From a virus: a stretch of 30,979 nucleotides of DNA. This document shows, one piece after another, positions 17,223 through 28,100 of the stretch (position 1 is its first letter; each line of letters opens with the position of its first letter). The DNA lies in IMG/VR virus record IMGVR_UViG_3300020408_000025, positions 1 to 30,979 of that record; one strand, written 5' to 3'. The position numbers were made by a program, and so were the translations under genes. Under the pieces are notes generated by a model. It was not told the origin of the DNA and made no database searches. It saw only the letters and a list, made by a program, of their open reading frames with translations.

Positions 17223-19105
17223 TGTCATTCAATCAGTTTACTAACCTCGATTTCAATGATTTGCGATCTCAGATTAAGGAATATCTGAGAGCGAACAGTA
17301 ACTTCACGGATTTTGACTTTGAAGGGTCGAACTTTTCTGTTCTGATTGATACATTAGCATATAATTCTTACATTACTGCCTACAATACTAGCATGGCAGT
17401 CAATGAATCGTTCATTGATAGCGCAACATTGCGTGAAAATGTCGTTTCATTAGCGAGAAACATCGGATATGTCCCAAGATCGACGAAATCAGCAACTGCA
17501 GACATCACTTTTACCGCAAATTTAAGTGGACTTGATGCAAGATCGGCAAAATTAAAGAAAGGCGTTGTTGCATTAGGTGGAGCAGAGAACTCAAACTACA
17601 TTTTTTCAATTCCAGACGATATTACAGTCACTCCAGATGTAAATGGGATTGCGGCTTTCTCAGGAATCAAAATTTATGAAGGAAATTTACTGAAAAAGAC
17701 CTTTACAGTTGATGATTCTCAACCAGATGCGAAATATATCCTTCCAAATCGAAATATTGACACTTCTACGATTCGTGTTTCGGTAACTAACACAGCAACA
17801 GAAGAATATTCACCATATACAAACATTTTTAATGTAAGTCCATCAACTAGATTGTTCCTTACACAAGAAATTGACGACGAAAGATACCAAATTCTCTTCG
17901 GAGACAACATTTTAGGCAAAAAACCTGAAAATGGTTCGACCATTGAGGTGACATATCTTGTGAGTAGTGGAGCGGCAGCAGATGGTGCTAGAAACTTCAC
18001 TTTTTCTGGTGCTCTTACCTACTCTAAGGCAGGAAATGAGTATAAAGTATCCACTGGCATCTCCGCTATAACGACCCTACAAGCGGCAGAAAACGGTGAT
18101 GACATAGAAAGTATTGATACCATCAAATACCTTGCTCCTAGGGTCTATGCATCACAGTACAGAGCGGTTACAGCGAATGATTACGCTAGTCTGATACCTT
18201 TCTTATATCCAAATATTGATTCTGTGAGTGCATATGGTGGTGAAGAACTTGATCCACCACAATATGGAAAAGTTTTCATCACAATCAAACCAAAAAATGG
18301 TGAGTTCCTTTCAGATGTTGCAAAAGAATCAATCAAAAATGATTTGAAGAAATATACGATTGCTGGAATTAAACAAGAATTCTTAGATCTGAAATATTTG
18401 TATGTTGAGTATGATTCAACTGTTTCATATGATCCAAGTTTCATTAGCAGTTCAGATGATTTATACAGCAGGATTGTAAAGTCCATTGAGAATTATTCCA
18501 GATCTTCAGATATCAATTCGTTTGGTGGAAGATTAAAGTATAGCAAACTTCTTTCACAGATTGACCAAGTTGATAGAGCGATTACATCCAACATTACAAA
18601 ACTTGTGATGAGAAGGAACATGGTTCCTGCATATAATGCTCTTGCAAACTATGAAGTCTGTTATGCCAATCAGTTCCATGCTGATTTGGAAGGTTTCAAC
18701 ATTAGATCAACTGGATTCACTCTTGATGGAGTTGAAGGAACAGTATATCTGACAGATTTACCAGATCCTGACGGAAAAACTGGTGTGGTTCAGTTTTTCA
18801 CCTTGGATGATGGAGTTGTTAAGTATATCAATGAAGATGTTGGTAAAGTTGACTACATTAAAGGTGAAATTATCATCTATCCAGTAACAATTACATCTAC
18901 CTCTCTGGAAAATAGAATTGAAATTGAAGTGACTCCAGAATCTAATGATATCGTCGCAAAAGAGAATCTTTATATCGTCCTAGATACTACAGGAAAAAGT
19001 GTATTAACACTTAAAGAAGATTTGATTTCTTCTGGATCAAATAGATCTGGAGTATCTTACAATCCACCATCAAGTTTCATTAGCAACACAAAATATACAA
19101 GATAA
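17222..19105 (+). CDS. 6: Baseplate wedge subunit gp6
   Basis: 627 aa; T4 gp6 is about 660. The N-terminal part (FNDLRSQIKEYLRANSNFTDFDFEGSNFSVLIDTLAYN) and the central part (APRVYASQYRAVTANDYASLIP, residues about 303-324) are typical of baseplate J/gp6 proteins. These form the wedge ring that, with gp7, holds the baseplate together. Starts at the gp25 stop and is separated from gp7 by 3 nt, giving one wedge operon. The C-terminal 150 residues are less conserved in character. Confidence 0.92.
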   Translation: MSFNQFTNLDFNDLRSQIKEYLRANSNFTDFDFEGSNFSVLIDTLAYNSYITAYNTSMAVNESFIDSATLRENVVSLARNIGYVPRSTKSATADITFTANLSGLDARSAKLKKGVVALGGAENSNYIFSIPDDITVTPDVNGIAAFSGIKIYEGNLLKKTFTVDDSQPDAKYILPNRNIDTSTIRVSVTNTATEEYSPYTNIFNVSPSTRLFLTQEIDDERYQILFGDNILGKKPENGSTIEVTYLVSSGAAADGARNFTFSGALTYSKAGNEYKVSTGISAITTLQAAENGDDIESIDTIKYLAPRVYASQYRAVTANDYASLIPFLYPNIDSVSAYGGEELDPPQYGKVFITIKPKNGEFLSDVAKESIKNDLKKYTIAGIKQEFLDLKYLYVEYDSTVSYDPSFISSSDDLYSRIVKSIENYSRSSDINSFGGRLKYSKLLSQIDQVDRAITSNITKLVMRRNMVPAYNALANYEVCYANQFHADLEGFNIRSTGFTLDGVEGTVYLTDLPDPDGKTGVVQFFTLDDGVVKYINEDVGKVDYIKGEIIIYPVTITSTSLENRIEIEVTPESNDIVAKENLYIVLDTTGKSVLTLKEDLISSGSNRSGVSYNPPSSFISNTKYTR

Positions 19106-19108
19106 GAA

Positions 19109-22100
19109 ATGTTAGATAAAAAGGTAAAAATCTCTAGCATTCTGGATAGCCAGATTCCAGAATTCATTCAGGCAGAAAGTCCTCTGTTCAAAGAATTTTT
19201 GCAACAGTATTACATTTCTGAAGAACATGAATATGGAACTAGTGATCTTGCTGGTCGTATTGGTGATTTAAAAGATATTGAGTCATTTTCTAGACTCACA
19301 TATGCTGCTGTACCAGTAACAGTAACGCAAGAGGTTTTAGACCTTGATGATGTTATCAATGTATCATCAACTGCAGGTTTTCCAAGCACTTATGGATTAA
19401 TTAAAATCAATAGTGAAATTATTACATATACTGGAAAGACAAATACTAGTTTTACAGGTTGTGTTAGAGGATTTAGTGGAATTGATAGGATTGAAGGTGA
19501 ACTTCAACCAGAATTTTTAAATTTCAATTCAACTTCAACAGATAGTCATGATGTAAATTCTGTTGTTCAAAATCTCAGTTTAGTATTTTTACAAGAATTT
19601 TATAGAAAGTATAAGTCTCAGTTTTTACCTGGATTTGAAGAGAGACAATTTACAAGTGTTAATGTAGATAATATTCTTTCTAGGGCAAGAGATTTTTATA
19701 GTTCAAAAGGAACTGATTCTTCACTGAAAATTTTGTTCAGTGTTCTTTTTGGAAAAACTATTGAAGTTGTAAAACCATTTGATAATACCATTTTAGCATC
19801 TTCTGCAGATTGGTCGATTACTGACAATATTATAGTTGAGCAGATTGATGGAGATCCATCAAAACTTGCTGCTACTACTGTCTTAGAAAATTCACTTGTA
19901 AATCCAACATCAAAAGCAACTATTTCTAGAGTTACTCAAGTTTCTTTGGGAAATAAAATATATTACAAATTATTCATATCAAATGGGTCGATTACCAACC
20001 CATTATCTGTAAGTAAGAGAACTAAAGTATTAGGAACTAATAGTAGCAATACTACATTAACTGTAGATTCTACGATTGGATTTCCAGAATCTGGAAGTTT
20101 TTATAATTTAACAAATTTTGGATCATATACAAAGGTAGATTATAACGGAAAGTCTAGTAATCAATTTTTCAATTGTGTAGGACTCTCGACCACATTAACA
20201 GAGAATAGTCCAATCATTGATGGTGTCTATCTTTATGGTTTTGAGGATAATGATCTGACAAAACCAGTAAAAATGAGAATTGTAGGTTCTATTATAGGAT
20301 CTGCCAAAAACTCTGATATCACTAAATTGTTTTCTGGTGGAGATAGAATTGATGTAAGACATCTGGGAGAAAAAACAGATCAAAATGATAAAAGATTCAA
20401 TAGCTGGTTCTATAATAATGTATCATTTACAAATGTTGATTCTGTAGTACCTGCTTCTAATTCTATCACTACAGAAGTTAATCATTATCTGCATACTGGA
20501 GATAGAGTTGACATTCTTTTGAAAGAAACTAAAGGTCCAGTTGCACTAAATGCTCAAGTAACTTCTGTTAATAGTTCACTTGAATTTCAGATTGGTTCTG
20601 GAACATTACAAAGTGGCATTCCGTATGTTGTCAAGAAAAAATTAAATTTTGTTCCCACAAATATTTTAAGTGAAGGTGTATTATCAAATATTCAAAATTC
20701 CTTTGTAGATAAGGATAAAAACACATATGTTGCTTTTTCTGGATATCCTTCATACGATGTTGATACTACAAATCGTACCAAAACAGCCACTGTTGGAGTT
20801 GCTACTGGAACTTACTATGTGCATGTAGTAGACACTAACAACATTAGATTAGCACTTAGTCAATCTTCTATTGAAAATGTATCATTTGCTACCACTTCAA
20901 TTAATGTCAATGCTCATGGATTTTTGAATGGAGAAAAAGTTTATGTTAACCAAACAAGTATAACTCCATCATCTTTGCATGGTTCTTCATTAATTAATCA
21001 AAATAATTTTAAAAAAATCAATAAAACACCAAAACCAGCAGTAGACCATAAAGATATTGTAGGTGCTGTAGGTGTATCATTAAATGGTGTTGAGTTTGAT
21101 TCTCCAATTTCTTCAGATGCAATTTTTTATGGTCAAATTGAACAAGTTAACATATTAAATTCTGGATCTGAATTCGATATCATAAATGCACCACAAGTCT
21201 CTGTTGCAGATACTATTGGATCTGGATCAGTAGTTCACGGAAACTTTGAAGGATCAATAGAAGGGATTACTTTAACAAATCCTGGATTTGACTATATTGA
21301 AACACCATCTGTAACTATTTCTGGTGGAAACGGTTCTTCATCTGTTTGTGAAGCAAGACTGAGAGGATTTACCCATTCATCATCATTTACAGATTTCAAT
21401 GTAAATCTTTTAACTGATAGAGTAACAATTACAAATGAACATAAGTTCTTAGATGGTGAAGAAGTCACATATGTTGCTAGTGGAACACCTGTTGGTATTG
21501 GTAGTACTGCAGTTGGTTTTTCTACTGATAGACTTTCATCTGGAGCGATTTACTTTATTGCAAAGCATGATAATACATCATATTCTCTTGCAACTTCAAA
21601 AGCAGATGCTTTAGCAAAAACTAATCTGATTGATTTCAATGCTTTTGGTAATCAAGACCATACACTGAGATCAAGACAAATTAGAAAAGTAATTGATAAA
21701 ATTGTTGTAAATGAAAGTAGTAATGACTTTTCCAACAAAAAAGTAATTGTTGATGGTATTGCTTGGCCGCCTTCAGATCAAAAAGATATTTTCTCATCTT
21801 TTGTTGGAGTCAATACTGCAAACAATTACATCTATGCAAGAAACCACAAGTTCAAGAGTGGTGATAATGTAGTATACTCTGTAGATGGAACTCCCATAAC
21901 AGGATTAGCAACAACATCGTACTATAAAGTAACTGTATTAGATAATCACAGATTTAAGTTAAGTGAAGCAGGAACAGCATCTAGTATTACTAGTGTAAAT
22001 TACGATAATAAGATATATGCTGATCTTTCTAGTGTTGGAGTAGGAACACATACTTTCAAATATCCTGATATTGTAGTCACAATAAATGGATTGGTATCTG

Positions 22101-25100
22101 TAGGAGAAACTACCAGTGTTCCCTCATATTACAATGCTACTGCAACTCCAGTTGTGCGTGGTGGTCTTGAAAGTGTCTTTATACGCTCTGGCGGAATTGG
22201 ATATGGTTCAACTAATATTGTAAATTACAATAAGACTCCACAAGTAAAAGTTCTTACAGGAAAAGATGCTGATATTAGACCTTTAGTTTCTGCAGGAAAA
22301 ATTCAAAGCATTTATATTGCAGATGGAGGATCTGAATACACTACACCACCAACTGTAAGAGTTGTCGGAAAAGGAAGACTTGCAGAACTGACTGCAACTA
22401 CTGTTGATGGCGTAATTACTGCAATTACGATTATTAATGGAGGAACTGGATATGATGATAATACAGTTATTGAAGTTATTCCAACAGGAAAGGATGTAAA
22501 ACTAAATTCTGAAATTCATGAGTGGAAAATTAATAACATTCAAAGATACTCTAATGTACTGAGTAATTCTTTGTACAAGGATTTAGTTCAAATTAAGTCT
22601 ACTACATCATCTAGACAAAATAAATTAGTTTCGTTCTATCCAGGTAAGTTTTATCGTAATTTACTGAGTGACAATATTGTTACTCAAGGTGGAGGGACAT
22701 TAGCAGAGAAAACAACAGGACTTTCACACTCTCCAATTATTGGTTGGGCATATGATGGAAATCCAATCTATGGTCCATATGGAAATGGAAAAGCAATTCC
22801 TGATAATACTGGAACTGGTGGTATTAAGAAAATATATTCAAGTTATGAGGTAGATGTAGTCACAACACCTGATTTAAGACCACCTGGTTTCGCTAATGGA
22901 TATTTTGCACAAGATTATGTCTATAAAGCAAGTGGTGATCTTGATGAATATAATGGTAGATATCTTGTAAACTCAGATTTTCCAAATGGAACATATGCAT
23001 ATTTCTCAACATTAGATGTTAATGGAAATCTTGCATATCCATATATCACTAAATCTCATTACAATCACTCCGATGAATTTAATTATGATTTATCAGTTAA
23101 TCAATTAGATAATTATTTGAATAGTGGAGATTACAAGAGAAATGTATCACATTTGGGATTGAATGATCCTTCTAGAGATTATCCATTCCTGTCCGAAATT
23201 TTAGAATCTAGATCGCATGTTGAAGTATCTGCAGTAAAGAGTTCTAGAATTGATTCTATTACTATAGAAAATTCTGGAAAAAATTACAAAGTTGGAGCAC
23301 AAATAAATCTTTCCGATACATCTATTGATGCTGAAATTGAAGAGATTCTTGGAAAAAATATTGACTCAATAATAACAACTGATTCCGTAGTCGAAAATAT
23401 AATTTTATCTGTTAAGGATAACACAATAACTGGAATTTCTACATTACCTCATGGATTTGTGGATTCTGATATTGTAGAAATTTCTGGTATTTCTTCATCA
23501 CTTTATAAAAATATTGAAGGATTTAGAACTGTTGGTATAACCACTGTTTCTACTACACTTTCCGCTGGTATTGCTGCAACCACTGTTACTGGATTTTCCA
23601 CTTCAATTCAATTATCAGAAACTACAATTACTCGTAAATTTACTACGGGTGATGTGATCAAGGTTGGCAATGAGCAAATGTTAATTACTAATGTTGATTT
23701 AGTGAATAACAATTATAAAGTTACTAGATCACATAATAATACCACAGCATCTGCTCACAATAATGGTGTTGCAGTAGAAAAAGTTCCAACACGGTTTACA
23801 TTTGAATTCGGAACTAAGTTAGAAAATAAAAATATTGATTTAGGGTACAAACAAACATTTGATGCACCAAAGTCTGTTGGAATTGGAACAACATATAGTT
23901 CTGTTGTGGTTGGAACTGCTGGTAGCACTAATGTTACAGTTTCCATTCCTCCTAGAGCAATATATCTGCCAAATCATAGATTCAAGACTGGCGATAAAGT
24001 AGAATATGTTTCTGCTGGTGGATCTATTTTTGCATCTCCAAATTTTGCTCTCACTAATACCTTCCTGCTTAATGATGTTGCATCATCATTATATACGGTA
24101 AAATTTGCAAAAGACTTTGTTGGTATTACGACATCAAAGGCTGGAGTCGCTAGTTCTTCTTACATTTACTTTACTGGTTCAAATGGGACCAATCATTCAT
24201 TTGAAGTAGAAAAAGAAAATCTTACTGCTGTTGCTAAAAAAGTATCTGCACAAGTTGTTCTTGATACCCAGCATACATTAAAAGCAAAAGATGAAGTTAG
24301 ACTGAATGTAACTCCTAGCAGAACACAAGAATATACATTTAAATTCAATAGTGCTCTGAAAAAACTTGTAGTCAATCCTGTATCTTTTGCTTCTACTGCG
24401 GTTGCTATTGGATCAACATCAGAAATCACCATTGAAGGGCATGATTTTGAAACTGGAGATATTGTAATCTATACTAACTCTGTTGGTATTGCAACTCCAT
24501 TACAAGACAATAGAGAATATTATGTAATTAAAATATCTGATGATAAAATTAAATTATCTGATAGCAAAGCAGATATTTCAAAATTCCCTTATGATAATAT
24601 CACAATTTCTAATCAAGGTCATGGTACACATGAAATATCTAAGGTTAATCCTAGATTAGAATTTTATAAAGGTGGAAAGGTTTCTATCGCTGCTTCACAT
24701 CCAAGTCTCATCGATTATGATATTAATTTCTACACTGATAAGGAATTCAAATCTAGATATGAGTCTACTTTAATTAGAAAAGTTGGAACATTTGGAAATT
24801 CAAATACATCTACAGTAATTAGTATCGATGTTTCAGAAAATCTTCCAAAAGAATTGTTCTACAGAATTGAAGGAGATGGAATAAAGTATACAAATACTTA
24901 CCCATCATCGGCTGATACTGATGTGGATTTTTATTCAAACATTTCTGTAGTTAAATCCAAGTATAACAAAAAGCATAGAATTACAGGAGTCGGTTCTACC
25001 ACATTTAATTTCACCTTAGTTGGAAGTGCGGAAACAACTTCATATACTTCTGCAGGATTTAGCAGTGCATTCTACTCCACAAGTTCTTCTTTTGAGCAAG

Positions 25101-28100
25101 GAGGAATACATTCAGTTAAGGTTGTCAATCCTGGAAAATATTTGAAAGGACTCCCAATTGTAACATCAATAGCATCAACTACTGGATCTGCTGCAATCTT
25201 AAAAGTCAATACATCAGAGATTGGTCAAATTATTGATGATAAAGTAATTGAACAGGGAATTGAGTTTCTTGAGGATAAAACTCTCGCACCAAAAGCAGAT
25301 TCTAATGTAATCCTAAAACTAAAAAATATTTTGACTTTAAGGTCAATTGGAATTACTACTGGTGGAAGAAATTATACTTCTGCTCCAATTGTTGTTGCCA
25401 TTGGAAATTCAAATATCCAAACAAGAACAATTCTTCAGAGTAGTTCAGTATTTGATGTTGAGATTGTTTCAAATGATAGTAATCTGAATGAAGATCTTAG
25501 AATCGTTCCAACAGTTAACTCTAATGGTGTTAGAGTAACTAATGCTGTTTCGAATTTAGCAATAAATACTCTTTCACTTAGAGCACCTAACGCTGGATTT
25601 ACTACTGCAAATCCATTCCCATTTGCAATTAATGATAAAATTTATGTTGAAAATATCAAAATTACAAATTCTGCCGATGGTTATAATTCTAGTGATTATG
25701 ACTATCGTTACTTTACTGTAACTGGAATTAACACTATATCTGGAACTGAAAGTGTTTCATACTCAATTGCAGGAATTGGATCTACTGGAGGATCATTTGA
25801 TGCAACAAATTCATTTGGTAGAGTTATCAAAGCAGATGAGTTAGCAGTATTCACTCCAGAATTTGGAAAAGTTCAATTCTTAGAAAATGAGAAGATCATT
25901 GTAAACAATGGAGATGCATCTGGACTTGTCGCATTGAATGGATGGGATCCACAAACTGAAACATTGAAAGTTAAAAAAGTTTCAGAACCTTTCAAAAAAG
26001 GAGATATTATTAGAGGACAAGTTGGAAACTTTAAAGCAACCGTTGAAGATGTATTTGAGTTTGATTTCGATCTAAATGTTGGTAGTACGGTAGAAGATGT
26101 AAGTGAATGGAAAGATGATATCGGTAAGTTAAATTCGTCTCTTCAACACATTCATGATAGTGATTACTATCAAAGATTTGCATATAGTATTCGTGGTGAA
26201 GTTGCGTATGAGCACTGGAAAGAATCTGTTAATAGTTTAGATCACACTTCTGGATATAAAAATTTCTCAGATCTTCAAGTACTTAATGGTGCTGGAACCA
26301 GAGTTGGAATGAGCATCACAGATACTCAACTTGATCTTGATATTGTAATTCCAAGTAGTGCATCTGTACATACCAGAATGTTCTATGACCTTGCATCAGA
26401 AGATACAAATGTAGCAAATCTGTCCAAGTTCATCATATTTGATTCTAAAGTAATCACTGACTACAATGAATCAATCACAAATAAGGTTCTGATGATTGAT
26501 GACATCAGTCCACAGTTTACTGGATATACTACAAGTATTGGTGGCGGTATTGTTGGAATGTCAACATTCTCAATAGCAACTGGTGGAGACACTGTATTCT
26601 ATCATACATTTGATCCAGCATCTATCAATACATCAACCAACACTATAACAATTCCTCGTCATAATTTCAATACTGGAGAAAGACTTTTATATTCTCCAAC
26701 TAATAAGTCACAAAATACTGGTACAGTTATTGGAATTGACACTACCAGTTCACCAGGAATTGGTATTGCTGCAACTGACAAACTACCTAGTGCAGTATTT
26801 GCTATAAAAGTTACCGATAATCAATTCAAACTTGCCATAGGTTCTTCTGAAGCATCCGCAGGAACAGCAGTTACATTTATGTCTGTAACTGGAATTGGAT
26901 CTACACATAGTCTTGCAGTTCCAAGTGACCTTGCAACTTCTAGATCAATTATCACAGTTGATAATATTATTCAAAGTCCTGTTGCCAGAAAGGATGTAAG
27001 TATCGGACTTTCACAAGCAGTAGGAATCGGATCAACCACAGTAACAGTAAATGATATCTCAAATATCAAAGGTAAGTCTCTTATTAAGATTGAAGATGAA
27101 ATATTAAAAGTTCAATTAGTTGGAGTTGGATTGACAAATAGACTTGCGGTCATTCGTGGACAAATGGGAACAGTCGCTGCTGCACATACTGTAGGTGCTG
27201 CAACTACAGTTCTTTCTGGTGATTATAGAATTGATCATGGTAAACTTTACTTCACCGATGTTCCTTATGGTCCAACTGGCATTGGAAGTTTGACTACCAG
27301 ATCTACATTTTCAGGTAGAGCATACTATAGATTAGATTACACCACAAATAAGATTCTTGATGATATTTCTGAAGAGTTTGATGGATCTACAGATAAGTTT
27401 GATCTCAAGGAGAATGGGCAAACAGTTACTGGGATCAGTTCTTCATTTGGCGCTATTCTTATCGATAACATCTTCCAAAAACCATTCTATGGTGATGTTG
27501 GATCAATTCAGAAGTCAGATTATCAGATAACTGGTGTTGGACAAACAATTGACTTCACTGGAACTGGACCAAATGGGGATTTACCAAAGGGAGGAATTAT
27601 TAATGAGTTCTCAGTTGGTATTGGTAGTGGATATCAAGTTCCAAGACAAGCACTTGCAGTAGCATCTGTTTCTAGTGGTTCAATTCAGTCTATTGGTCTT
27701 TCTACTGGTGGATCTGGATATCTGAGCGCCCCAAGAGTTTCTATCGCGGATACTCTTGGAGTTGGTATCGGTGCGTCTGTGATTGCAAATGTATTCGCTG
27801 GAGTTGTAACCTCTTTCACTATTGCAACTAGTGGATCTGGATATAGTACTGCTAATCCACCTTTAGTGACTATAGATGCCCCTGCGCCATATACAAACTT
27901 AGATCTTGTTGGTGGAAATGGATCAGGTGCTAAGATGGATGTTGTAGTTGGTACTGGAGGAAGTATTGTTAATTTTAAAATGTCAGATCGAGGATCTGGT
28001 TATGAAGTTAATGATGTACTCACATTATCTGGTCTTCCATTCAACACTGTAGGTATCGGAACAAGCAATTTTGTGGTAACTGTTGTCAATAAGTATCAAG